Shown here in pieces: positions 36,365 through 45,800 of a stretch of 64,000 bases of DNA. Position 1 is the first letter of the stretch; each line of letters begins with the position of its first letter. The stretch is taken from positions 1 through 64,000 of the forward strand of contig CAYZJH010000008.1 in assembly GCA_964478625.1 (NCBI GenBank), in the 5' to 3' direction. The notes beneath the pieces were generated by a model. That model was not told the origin of the DNA, made no database searches, and was given only the letters and a program-made list of their open reading frames with translations. Both the position numbers and the translations under genes were made by a program. This stretch comes from SKZT01 sp964478625 (GTDB lineage: Bacteria > Desulfobacterota > Desulfobacteria > Desulfobacterales > SKZT01).

Positions 36365-38059
36365 TTAATTAAAAGGGTTTAATTTTTTCAGAAAGTTACC
36401 AAACCTTTTGAGTAAGCCTTTCCTTTCTTCACTGAACTCCACGCCTTTTTGGGCGGCTTCTATGGCCTCCATGCACAGATTTTGAGAACCTCCTCCGATT
36501 TTTCCGGATAGCAATGCCGCTGCAACTCCAGCAGGCCCAAACAAAACAACACCTCCGATGGCTTTTCCCAGGGTGACAACTGTCTGGGTGGAATCAAAAG
36601 CCACACTAGGATTTGCCAGTGTTCCTCCGATGTATAAGACTCTCGTTAGCTCGGAAAGAGACAGGTTGAATTTTGCGACTCCCTTAGCCCCGATCCCCTC
36701 TTTGGAGATTGGTTTCAAATAGATGTCGACTTTTTCAGTGGATAGATCGATACGGCCATCTGCAGCAATGGTGGTTTGCGGAGTGTCCAGGATAAAAGCT
36801 GTGAGATTCGCTATCCCTTTGTTGATATCAAAGCGCATCACAAAGCAGTTGGTTACTGATGTGTCTTCTTTTTTCCCGATTCCAACAGGAATGCTGAGGA
36901 TATTGACTATGCTTGATATCAGATTGATTCGAAAAAGGCCTAAAAATCTCAGATAGTTTCTGTCAATACGGCCTTCACCTAAAACCAGACTGGCGTCACC
37001 GCCAAGCCCGGCCATCAGCTCGGATAAGGAATTTCCTTTGCCACTCAAATTGAGACTTAAATCAAGCATGCCTTCACCCTTAACAGTTGCTTCCATATCT
37101 TCCAACATTTTGTGAAGATCCATCCGTTTAATATCAAGCATGCTTGAAACGACAAATTTTTCATCCAAAGGTTCCATTTTAAAACTTGCGGTTAAATGGC
37201 CCTCTCCAATACCGCTGGTTAGAGAATCAATAATCATTCCACCATCCAATACACTTGCCTGAAGTTGAAAATTTTTAAGGGCAACCCGGGGTAAAAGGAG
37301 TTTTTCAACTGATAAATCTATCTTTGCATTCAAACTTTTCAGCGATTTCAAATTAAAAGGATTATCAGAAAATACCTTCCTCCTATGAGAAGATTGAACT
37401 GCGGTGTCAGAAATGAATTTTTCGGGGCTACCGTTTTCTTGGGAAATATCATTGTTTCCAAGAATTTTGGTCAAATCAAGAAACGAGGCATAAAAATCCG
37501 CCTTGATATGGGGGGGATTCTGTGAAAGATCAATGAAACAGGATCCTTTAACTTCACTTTTTCCCATCACCAAATGAACGCCTGACAGTTCATATTTCAA
37601 TGGTTGGTTATCTTTTAAGTTGCCTTTCAATGTGAATTCGACTGCCGGAAACTTGATCCCCAACATATCTTCGAATCCGGCAAGGTTTTGCCCTGCGAAC
37701 ACAAAATCCAGGTCAACCCCTTTGAATTGGTTCAAGTCATTAATTGTGCCACGAATTGTCAGATTCGCCCCGGCTGTGTTCAGATTTATTTGAATCGGCC
37801 ATTTCAGCTTCGGGTCAATGGCAAAGATCAGTGGGCCTACATAGCCGTTAATTTTAAATGGAGTATTCTCCATCATTCCTTCAAATTCAAACTGAAAAGC
37901 CTCTTCCTTCTTGTTAGAAGTCATTTTTAAGGTATTCAATGATAGGTAAGATCCCGAGACAAAATCGTTTTGCATGAAATCAAATGACTCTGCCTTCATA
38001 GGTGAAGCAATAATCGATATGCACAAGACCAATCTGATGAGTGTTCCTTTTAAATTCAT
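36365..38059 (-). CDS. AsmA-like envelope protein
   Basis: 564 residues with an N-terminal signal sequence ('LIRLVLCISIIASPMKA'). Long beta-rich repeats follow, with AsmA-type segments in the second half ('TIAADGRIDLSTEKVDIYLK', 'VAKFNLSLSELTRVLYIGG', 'GTLANPSVAFD'). AsmA/TamB-type proteins form bridge-like lipid-transfer or outer-membrane biogenesis structures in the periplasm. A C-terminal Gly-rich helix ('GKAIGGVVLFGPAGVAAALL') is typical of the family end. It is transcribed toward the deacetylase gene, 34 bases away. Confidence 0.85.
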   Translation of the reverse strand: MNLKGTLIRLVLCISIIASPMKAESFDFMQNDFVSGSYLSLNTLKMTSNKKEEAFQFEFEGMMENTPFKINGYVGPLIFAIDPKLKWPIQINLNTAGANLTIRGTINDLNQFKGVDLDFVFAGQNLAGFEDMLGIKFPAVEFTLKGNLKDNQPLKYELSGVHLVMGKSEVKGSCFIDLSQNPPHIKADFYASFLDLTKILGNNDISQENGSPEKFISDTAVQSSHRRKVFSDNPFNLKSLKSLNAKIDLSVEKLLLPRVALKNFQLQASVLDGGMIIDSLTSGIGEGHLTASFKMEPLDEKFVVSSMLDIKRMDLHKMLEDMEATVKGEGMLDLSLNLSGKGNSLSELMAGLGGDASLVLGEGRIDRNYLRFLGLFRINLISSIVNILSIPVGIGKKEDTSVTNCFVMRFDINKGIANLTAFILDTPQTTIAADGRIDLSTEKVDIYLKPISKEGIGAKGVAKFNLSLSELTRVLYIGGTLANPSVAFDSTQTVVTLGKAIGGVVLFGPAGVAAALLSGKIGGGSQNLCMEAIEAAQKGVEFSEERKGLLKRFGNFLKKLNPFN

Positions 38060-38338
38060 TTTATTAGATCTTTGTAAGCTTTTTGCTTTGAAATGATGAT
38101 TTTCTAAAAATTTCTTGAAAAAATAAATTATTTGCCATAGTATCCGTTGACATATAGTATATTTAATAGCTTTTTTCCCGCAACTATTGAGAATAATTCG
38201 TAATTTTATTAAATATTAGTTTTTTATGACAACACCTTACCTCAATATTTTAACTTAATTACTTTTGTTTGAAAAAGAAAGAAGTTATTAAATATGGTGT
38301 CAAAAAAAATATCTTATGATTAAAAAAGGAGGATGAAA

Positions 38339-38827
38339 ATGAAGAATTCCCTATTAAAAATTTTTATTTTAGCATTGTCTTTTTCAGTTGCGATGATTTT
38401 GGGTTGTGGTGAAGGGGAAAAAGCGCCGCAAACAACGACTCAGCCTGTTCAGGAAGAGGCTAAAGAAGAAGCCAAGGAAACGCTGGATGAAGTCAAAGAA
38501 GAAGTCGGCGAAGCTGTTGATTCGGTGACTGAATTTACGATTGAACAGAAAGAAGAATACACTGCAAAAGTCAATGAGCAGTTGTTGGTTATGGAAGAAA
38601 AGATTCAGGAACTTCAAGATAAGGCTCAGGCACTTGAGGGTGAGGCTCGCGAAAAAATGGAGGAGCAAATTGATGCGCTCAGTGCAATGTATGAAAAGGC
38701 AGCACACGAACTGGCGAATTTGAAAGACCAGGGTATGGATACCTGGTCTGAAGCAGTGCAAAGCATTGACACTACCATGGAGCAAATGGAGCAGGCTTAT
38801 CAGGATGCTAAAGCCAACTTTGAATAG
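38339..38827 (+). CDS. Helical lipoprotein
   Basis: 162 residues from the ATG at 38339. The ATG at 38333 touches the 'AAAGGAGG' site, so the second ATG is better placed. Signal peptide and lipobox 'MILGC' give lipidation at the Cys. The mature part is almost wholly helical and acidic with heptad-like repeats ('EAKEEAKETLDEVKEEVGE', 'VMEEKIQELQDKAQALEGE'), a likely coiled coil. Function is unknown; it resembles small abundant envelope lipoproteins. A strong ribosome site suggests high expression. Confidence 0.85.
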   Translation: MKNSLLKIFILALSFSVAMILGCGEGEKAPQTTTQPVQEEAKEEAKETLDEVKEEVGEAVDSVTEFTIEQKEEYTAKVNEQLLVMEEKIQELQDKAQALEGEAREKMEEQIDALSAMYEKAAHELANLKDQGMDTWSEAVQSIDTTMEQMEQAYQDAKANFE

Positions 38828-38878
38828 GATGCTATGTGAAGGCGATATACATTGATTGGCCCTGATTTACTCATAACG

Positions 38879-38908
38879 AATAATGGCGGCAAATTTGCCG
38901 CCATTATT
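38879..38908. terminator. Perfect 30-base palindrome, bidirectional terminator
   Basis: Two 15-base arms ('AATAATGGCGGCAAA' and its complement) with no loop, a GC core of 'GGCGGC/GCCGCC' and A/T ends. It sits between the lipoprotein gene (plus) and the desulforedoxin-like gene (minus), so it can end both transcripts. The T-run is short, so part of its action may be mRNA 3'-end protection. Confidence 0.75.
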
Positions 38909-38977
38909 GTATGATGTAAACTGCTTTAACTAAATTCTTTTTTTCTTTTACTTCAGGCAACCTTGTTGGCCGATTAT

Positions 38978-39124
38978 CTAATGCGACCTATATGCCTTGG
39001 CTTCCTCATCGCTGAGTAATTGCATATCTTCACCACAGCATACCAGAGCCCCTCCGCCTGGTTCAAGAACCAAGACCACGTTTCCGCAAAGTTCGCACTT
39101 GTAAATTTCACCTTTGTTTGGCAT
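38978..39124 (-). CDS. Desulforedoxin-like rubredoxin-type iron protein
   Basis: 48 residues, with a strong ribosome site 'AAAGGAGG' before the ATG at 39124. It begins 'MPNKGEIYKCELCGNVV' and continues '...GGGALVCCGEDMQLL', with Cys at 10, 13, 29 and 30: the CxxC and CC pattern of desulforedoxin and of the N-terminal domain of desulfoferrodoxin. It should bind one Fe(S-Cys)4 centre per subunit, probably as a dimer. No desulfoferrodoxin C-terminal (superoxide reductase) domain follows, so it is a stand-alone small redox protein. This is a strong pointer to an anaerobic sulfate-reducer lineage. Confidence 0.9.
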   Translation of the reverse strand: MPNKGEIYKCELCGNVVLVLEPGGGALVCCGEDMQLLSDEEAKAYRSH

Positions 39125-39317
39125 AAAATACCTCCTTTAGAAAATCATTAAATGATGAAAATATGGCAAAAATTTAACAAAAACCTTATCATTGTGATAT
39201 GGGTGAAAAGATGTATTTTTAATAACAATCGACCTGATAATGAATTATGCGGTTTGATTTTTTTCAATGCCATCAGATAGGTTACATATATTTTTAATAG
39301 AATAAAGGCAATACCAT

Positions 39318-39518
39318 TTGAGAAATGTTATTATAATTATCGGTGTTATTATCTTGGTGGTTGGGATTTTATGGCCCTGGTTGGGAAAAATCCCATTGGG
39401 GAGGCTTCCGGGAGATATTGTGGTTGAAAGGCCGGGTTTCAGATTTTATCTGCCCATTACCACCATGATCCTTGTGAGTATTTTGATATCATTGATCCTG
39501 TGGATTTTTCGCAAATAG
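39318..39518 (+). CDS. Small membrane protein, DUF2905-like
   Basis: 66 residues from a TTG at 39318 with 'AAAGG' upstream. There are two membrane helices ('VIIIIGVIILVVGILWPWL' and 'TMILVSILISLILWIF') with a short conserved loop 'GRLPGDIVVERPGFRFYLP', the signature of the DUF2905 family. Function is unknown; the family is common in anaerobes and often near core genes. Confidence 0.85.
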   Translation: MRNVIIIIGVIILVVGILWPWLGKIPLGRLPGDIVVERPGFRFYLPITTMILVSILISLILWIFRK

Positions 39519-39588
39519 AGTTTGAATGTACCCATGTTAATTTTCATTTTTCAGTTTAACTGCAATCCTTTTTCCGCAAAGGAACATA

Positions 39589-40866
39589 ATGGAAGAAGGT
39601 AAATCACCAAAAACATTCATGGGTGTTAATACCCCTCCGTTTCACTATGGTTGGGTGATTTTATTTATCGGTACTCTGGTGGTTTTTTGTTCTTTAGGTC
39701 TTGCCCGTTTCGGATTTTCCGTTTTGCTCCCTGAAATGCAAAAAGGCCTTCGAATGGACAATATCCAGGCCGGTATGATGGCGACATCCAATCTGGTCGG
39801 CTATCTTGCCCTTTCAGCCTTGGGCGGTGCCATGGCTGCACGTTTTGGGCCCAGAGCCGTGATCACTGCAGGTTTGCTGACAGTGGGAATTACCCTGATA
39901 TTTACCGGTATTTCAAATACGTTTATCACTGCAACCCTGTGGAGGACTTTGACCGGAATCGGAAGCGGGGCAAGCAATGTGCCGATCATAGGGCTTTTGG
40001 CATCATGGTTTACACCCCGGCGAAGAGGGTTGGCTGCAGGAATTGTGGTAACAGGATCATCTCTGGGGCTTATTTTTTCAGGACCGATTGTACCCCTGGT
40101 GGTTTCTGCCTATAATCCAGTTGGATGGAGATACTGTTGGTTTCTTTTTGGCGGATTAACCCTTCTGATTGCCTTGGCAGGTGCTTTTCTCATAAAAAAC
40201 CGACCTTCCCAATTGGGGTTAAAGCCGGTGGGGCCAGATGCCGGATATTGCCTGGACAGTCCAATGGCCCAAGCCTTACGATGGGCTGATGTTTATAAGT
40301 CAACGGCTCTTTGGCATCTTGGGATCGTGTATATGGCTTTTGGTTTTTCCTATATCATTTATATGACCTTTTTTGTTAAATATTTAATTGTTGAAGGTGG
40401 ATACAGTTCACAGGCGGCCGGTAACCTTTTTATGGCCATGGGCTGGTGCAGCATGCTTTGCGGATTGATATGGGGCTCCCTTTCGGATGTTATCGGAAGA
40501 CGACTGGCATTGGTGTCCGTCTATGTTATCCATGGAGTCTCTTTTGGTCTTTTTTCCCTTTTACCGATTCCGGCCGGTTTTATTATTTCTGCTTCGATGT
40601 TTGGTTTTTCCGCCTGGAGTATTCCTGCCATCATGGCAGCAACATGCGGGGATGTGTTTGGTCCCAGAATGGCTCCGGCGGCATTAGGATTTATAACTTT
40701 GTTGTTTGGTATTGCGCAGGCGATCGGCCCAGGTATCGCCGGTGCCATGGCCGATACTACCGGGAGTTTTTCATCAGCATTTGTGTTGGCTTCTGCCGTG
40801 GCATTTACTGGTGCCGCTGCAGCATGGATGATTCGGTCTGAATCCATTGCCGCCAGAAAATTTTAA
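39589..40866 (+). CDS. Major facilitator superfamily transporter
   Basis: 425 residues with 12 predicted membrane helices in two halves and MFS motif A variants ('GGAMAARFGPRAVITAG' and 'GSLSDVIGRRLALVSV'). The pattern fits monocarboxylate/oxalate-type or YbfB/YjiJ-type carriers. The substrate is unknown; an organic acid is a reasonable guess from the overall look. It converges with the isochorismatase-like gene (9 bases), so there is no operon partner. Confidence 0.9.
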   Translation: MEEGKSPKTFMGVNTPPFHYGWVILFIGTLVVFCSLGLARFGFSVLLPEMQKGLRMDNIQAGMMATSNLVGYLALSALGGAMAARFGPRAVITAGLLTVGITLIFTGISNTFITATLWRTLTGIGSGASNVPIIGLLASWFTPRRRGLAAGIVVTGSSLGLIFSGPIVPLVVSAYNPVGWRYCWFLFGGLTLLIALAGAFLIKNRPSQLGLKPVGPDAGYCLDSPMAQALRWADVYKSTALWHLGIVYMAFGFSYIIYMTFFVKYLIVEGGYSSQAAGNLFMAMGWCSMLCGLIWGSLSDVIGRRLALVSVYVIHGVSFGLFSLLPIPAGFIISASMFGFSAWSIPAIMAATCGDVFGPRMAPAALGFITLLFGIAQAIGPGIAGAMADTTGSFSSAFVLASAVAFTGAAAAWMIRSESIAARKF

Positions 40867-40875
40867 ATTTCTTGA

Positions 40876-41910
40876 TCAGGGAAATCCAGGCCATTGCAAA
40901 ATTGAATCTGTTGACCGGACAATATGCATTCCGGCATCGGCAAACCTTTTAAATATCTCATTGGCCTTTTGCGTGTAATCGATTACACCGGGTATGACTA
41001 TCGGTGACATGCAGTCTTCCAAAATATATATTTTTTCAGCAAATTTCCGATCATAGTGTTCTTGAATGTCGGATAGAAGATCATCGATCGTCCATGCAAC
41101 ACAATGACTTTTGGCTTGCCCTGCAATGATAATTGCGTCATATTTCAATAAGTTGTCAATCAAGGCTCGGTTTATTTCAGCAATTTTTTCTCCGTGCTGG
41201 TCTGAAATCACTTCGGGACTTAAAACAGAATAATTTTCCGTAAAAGGATTGTTTCCTTTAATATTGAAATTGGGCTGGCTGCTGCGTGCAATGCTATGGA
41301 AAAACACAGCTTCTTCAATCGAGGAAACGATCGCATGCCCAATTCCGCCAAGCATGGCATGATAGGGCCATATGGTTAAATCGTATTTGCCGCTTGATGC
41401 CAATTTTCGGGTGTAATGAAGTAAATATTCCTGCCCATAGGATGGGTCGATTCCGAGGACGGTACTAATTTTTTTATTGAATTTCCAAACCCCTTTTTCA
41501 ATGTCCTCTGCGGAAACTGTTGTAAAAGGTTTTGGGTGCCCTCCCTGATCGTCAACCAGAAAAAGACTGTGGAAAATCTGGACCGCATGGTGAGTGTCCA
41601 TTGTAAAGCAAATTTTTGTCAGCCGATGCAGGTGATGGTATATAAATTCACAAAGTCTTTGGTTATCTTCAACTGCAGCCATACCTGATCGGCCGGCTAC
41701 GAATAATTCAAAACCGGGTGTGCAAAATGTATTTTGAAGGTCCACAAGGAGCAATATAATTCTTTTTTCGTCCCTGCCTGATGGTTTCAGTTCATATTTT
41801 TCCTGCCATCTTTCAGCATATACGGCGATTTTTTCGTAATCGACTTTCCATACCTGTCCGGCTTTTTCAGGGTCATAATGGGATGGTATCGGAAGTTCCT
41901 TTGAATTCAT
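40876..41910 (-). CDS. Isochorismatase/nicotinamidase-like cysteine hydrolase
   Basis: 344 residues, longer than the usual 180-230. The catalytic Asp is in 'LLLVDLQNTFCTPGFEL' and the Cys in 'GQAKSHCVAWTIDDL', with a 'WPYHAMLGGIGHA' loop typical of the metal-site region. It is probably a cytoplasmic amidase. Nicotinamide or another amide is possible, but size and surroundings give no substrate. The extra length is mostly at the N-terminus and in the mid-loops. Confidence 0.8.
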   Translation of the reverse strand: MNSKELPIPSHYDPEKAGQVWKVDYEKIAVYAERWQEKYELKPSGRDEKRIILLLVDLQNTFCTPGFELFVAGRSGMAAVEDNQRLCEFIYHHLHRLTKICFTMDTHHAVQIFHSLFLVDDQGGHPKPFTTVSAEDIEKGVWKFNKKISTVLGIDPSYGQEYLLHYTRKLASSGKYDLTIWPYHAMLGGIGHAIVSSIEEAVFFHSIARSSQPNFNIKGNNPFTENYSVLSPEVISDQHGEKIAEINRALIDNLLKYDAIIIAGQAKSHCVAWTIDDLLSDIQEHYDRKFAEKIYILEDCMSPIVIPGVIDYTQKANEIFKRFADAGMHIVRSTDSILQWPGFP

Positions 41911-42209
41911 TCAAGTCTCTTTTCTTTGTGGTATGTTACTAAATAAAAAATAAACGATAATTCTTTTGATTTCAAGGTCTGTTCCATACCAAAGCTTATA
42001 TCATTTCAGCCGTGCAAAAGATATGGGGTTCAATTATCGTGTTTACGCGGTTCTTATATTATGGTATGGAATCGGTTATCTACTTGCAGGGCATATAAAT
42101 GATTCAAAGAACTCCCTGAAAATACAGCGTTCGATTTTTAAAATATTTTTATCGCCTTTTTTTATAGGTAGCAAAATTTCAGCAGTTTATTTTTAGAAAG
42201 GAATTACCC
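41911..42209. other. Intergenic region, 299 bases, with a doubtful short ORF
   Basis: AT-rich spacer before the 78-residue hypothetical gene. It contains an open frame (42023-42196) that could encode 57 residues starting 'MGFNYRVYAVLILWYGIGYL' with one hydrophobic stretch, but it has only a weak ribosome site and ends in unconserved-looking sequence. I do not count it as a gene. A good ribosome site 'AGAAAGGAA' serves the ATG at 42210. Confidence 0.35.
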
Positions 42210-42446
42210 ATGAGCGAAATTCGAATGACCGGTGAAATCAGAACGGATTATGATTGCGAAACAACCGGGATTCCGGCAGAGCGCTGGGGTGAGGCTGTGT
42301 TTAAAGTAGGCGATGAGGAAATTATTTTAGAAGTCAGCGTAGAAGCCGACACAATCGTCGCGATCATGGTCGGCGATGAAGTTTCATGGAAAGGTACGCT
42401 TGAAGGCTTAAAGAAACTTTTAAAAGGAGAAATTCAGGCGCGCTGA
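42210..42446 (+). CDS. Small hypothetical protein
   Basis: 78 residues, acidic, soluble, with alternating strands ('WGEAVFKVGDEEIILEVSVE', 'IVAIMVGDEVSWKGTLEGL'). It is not recognised. A good ribosome site and its position 52 bases before a response-regulator gene on the same strand support a real gene, probably cotranscribed with the regulator. Confidence 0.7.
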   Translation: MSEIRMTGEIRTDYDCETTGIPAERWGEAVFKVGDEEIILEVSVEADTIVAIMVGDEVSWKGTLEGLKKLLKGEIQAR

Positions 42447-42498
42447 TCTATATCCCAAAATCAAGGATGTTTTGAAACACTAAAAGGGACACAGAAAA

Positions 42499-42885
42499 AT
42501 GACCCCCAAAAGAATCCTTTTGTTGGAAGATGATGATATCGTCAGCGAAATAACCGCAGAGATTTTATCACTCGAAGGATATGAGGTCATATGCTCTTCA
42601 AACGGAGAGGAAGCACTAAAACTTTATGAAGTCGCTCTTTTATCCGGCAAGCCCTTTGATCTCGTTTTATTGGATCTGAATATTAAAGATGGCATGGGCG
42701 GATGTGATACCATGAAAGAATTTCAAAAGCTGACTCCTAATTTAAAGGGCATTGTTTCAAGCGGATTTTCCGACGATCCGGTCATGACCTCCTACATCGA
42801 ATTCGGTTTTAGTGCTTCAATTTCAAAACCCTATACTTCAAAAGAACTTATCGAAACTGTTGAAGGTGTCCTGAAATCTGATTAG
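42499..42885 (+). CDS. CheY-like response regulator
   Basis: 128 residues: acidic residues in 'LLLEDDDIVSE', phosphoacceptor D59 in 'LVLLDLNIKDGMGG', Ser in 'IVSSGFSDD' and Lys in 'SISKPYTSKEL'. It is a bare receiver resembling the receivers of hybrid kinases ('VSSGFSDDPVM', 'KPYTSKEL'), so it may have split from one. There is no adjacent kinase. Confidence 0.92.
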   Translation: MTPKRILLLEDDDIVSEITAEILSLEGYEVICSSNGEEALKLYEVALLSGKPFDLVLLDLNIKDGMGGCDTMKEFQKLTPNLKGIVSSGFSDDPVMTSYIEFGFSASISKPYTSKELIETVEGVLKSD

Positions 42886-42889
42886 TTTT

Positions 42890-45800
42890 CTAATTTAATT
42901 TAAAACCAGCCAATTTTTGATGGGAAACGATATATTCGCTGATTTTTTCTGCTGAACTTCCGAAGAGTTCTTTTATATCGACAAGTTCTATCAGTTTGTC
43001 TTGCCAGGGGACGCTATTTTCCTGAACTATGTTTTTGATTCGTTCATATTTGCCACCAAGGGCTTTTATCTTGGAATGAAGCGGTATGTTTTCCTTAAAT
43101 GAAACATTCAGTAAAAGTAAATATTCGATCACATTGGTTTTTGCATGTGAACTCGAAGTGATAGGAATGACGACCATGCTGCGGTTATCTTTACGGCCTT
43201 TGCCGATGTAAACATTTTTTTCCCGGACAATAATGCGTTTGGTTCCTGTCAGGCGGTTATCGCTTTCAACACGTGAAGGAATGGGTTTTAAGACACCTTC
43301 TTTTTTGATAATTTCGATGGTGGTCTGATCGTTTATTTCCCCCATGATATCCACCCCTTTGATGCGATATAGTATTGCGCCTTTTACTTTGGAAATGATC
43401 TCCTGAACATTTCGTAATACGACAATATTATTGGGTGTTAACTGTGCCAGTGTGAATTTATGGGCTGCAAGAGCATCGAAAAGAATACCGGTTTCAACTT
43501 TTTCCTCGGTACGCGATGTGCCGACGGTGACGGTTTTGGCTTGGTGTTTGATGGCGTCTACGGGCCGCGCCATGGTGTTGATCGCATCTCCAATGCATTC
43601 GTAAAATTTATCGATCATATTAAAGGGGGTGCCTTTAACCCCAAAATCGATTTCAAAATCGGTAAGCGGTAGTCTTCCCGATAGGTATTTGAGTAAAAGA
43701 GAAAGGTCTGAAGCGGTTTTTAACCCCATACCAGGCGGAAACCTATTGTTGGCCATCTGCCTTCTGAATTCAAGGTTAAATTTTCCAATTTTTTCTCTGA
43801 AAGACTTTTCCAGAATGACCTCATAGAGGTCCAATCCTTTTTCAGCCAATTCTTCAATTGTTTTTCGGATGGTTTCACGAAACCCATCTAAAAATTTGGA
43901 AACGTCATTAATGGAAAGTGCGGCATAATATCCCCACAGATGGCCGACCAGGGTATTTAATATGGGTGCCAGGTGTTCACAGACCCTGGGTACATGGAAA
44001 ACATCTTCAGCATTATCATCAAACCGGATTTCCCCTTCGTTGGCAATAACCACTGGAGAAGCTTTGTGGGCTTTGAAGATGGCGGTATCCTTGACAAGAT
44101 CGCCAATTACGCTATCACTGGTTCCGGCGGCACACACCAGGATGAGAGGCTCGGAAGAAAGGTCAATATGCTTTTTATCTTCCACACTATCTGTAGAAAT
44201 GGTTTTGTAACAAAGTTCGCTAAGTTTGATCCGTATTTCATCGGAAGAGGCCTTATTGGGACCACTTCCCACTACAGCCCAGTAGGTTTTGGTTACGGCT
44301 AACCGTTTGGCGGACTCCCTGATTTTATCCTTCATGGCAAGGACTTTTCGCATATGTTCCGGGATTTCTAAAAGCTGTTTGATCTCCTTGGTGATAAATT
44401 CGGCAGATCTTCGTTTTTTTAATCCAGCAATAAAAAGTCCAAGAAGGGCTCCGGCCACGATTTGGGAATAAAAAGCTTTTGTCGATGCCACGGACATTTC
44501 CAGGTCCCTTCCATTACTGGTATACATTACGCCGTCTACCTTGAAAGTAATGTCTGAATCCCTTCTGTTGACAATGGCAATGGTTTTTGCACCTCGCTCA
44601 CGAACCATATCAATACTGCGGTTGGTATCAGTGGTGGTCCCGGATTGTGTAATTGCGATGACCAAAGTATCGGTCATGGTCTCATTTCCCTGGGTTTCCG
44701 GAAGTTTAAAACCGCTTAGCTCCGATGCTTTCATGGCATTGATCTGAATGTTTGGGTCATCAAGATAATGATCAATGATATCCCCGCAGGCTATTGCCGC
44801 AATACCTGCTGTTCCCTGTCCTATGATGAAGATTCGCCGAATCCGGTTATCAAGAAATGCTGATTCGATCTCCTTGGGAAATACTTTTTCATCAAGAACT
44901 ACCTTAAAATTCTTATCAGGATCATTACTGATTTTCCACCGATTCAGAAGAGTCTTTTCCACCGAATCAGGAGACTCGGATATTTCTTTTAAAAAATAAT
45001 GTGGAAAATGCTGTCGGTCGATATCTCTGGAAGTAATTTCCGTATGTTTGATATCCTCAGTTGTAAGCTTAATCGGGGTGCCGTCGTAGAACATTGCATG
45101 AATCCCGTCAAGCCCCCCCCTGGATTCCCGATCAATGATAAAAATCTGGCCGTGATCCCTTACTTTTTTTCCGTTCTCGGTTTTTTCACCGTCGAGTTTA
45201 ATGTATGTCTGAGTTTCTTCCACAAACCCGTAAATTTCCGAGGCAGGCATATAGAGATCCTTTGATAGACCTACAAATATCGCTTGTCCGCTTCCTTTCT
45301 GAGAAAGAAAAATTTTTCCCGGTGCAATATCGGTATGAATTGAAATGGCGTGAGAACCCTTAAAATCATTAACAGCCATTCGAAAGGCCTCTTGGATATC
45401 ATATCCCTGATCCAAATATTTTTCGATCTGGATGGGAATAATTTTGGTGTCGGTTGTTATGTCACCATGTATTTTTCCTCCGTTTCTTTCATACTCCGCT
45501 TTAAGCTCATGGTAATTGTCAATATCGCCATTCAGGCATGCGTGAATGATTCCTGTTTTTTGGGTGGCGGTTATCACGCACTTGTTATCAACCGGATGGC
45601 AGTTGGCTTCGGTGATTGCGCCAACTGAAGCCCATCTGGTATGAGCTGAAATTGTATGATGCAGATGAGGAAATGTCGTCAAAAGATGTAAGATGGAATC
45701 CTGGGTGATTTCATTTCTCAAAAATTCGATGTTGTCTCCAAGGCTTCCGATCTCCGCAGCAATTTTGTAAGTAAAAGTGATTCCTGCTTGATAATGGCCG

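Noticed and set aside
42023..42196. 57-codon plus-strand frame with one hydrophobic stretch
   Set aside because: Only a weak ribosome site and no recognisable family; could be a small membrane protein but the evidence is too thin for a gene call.
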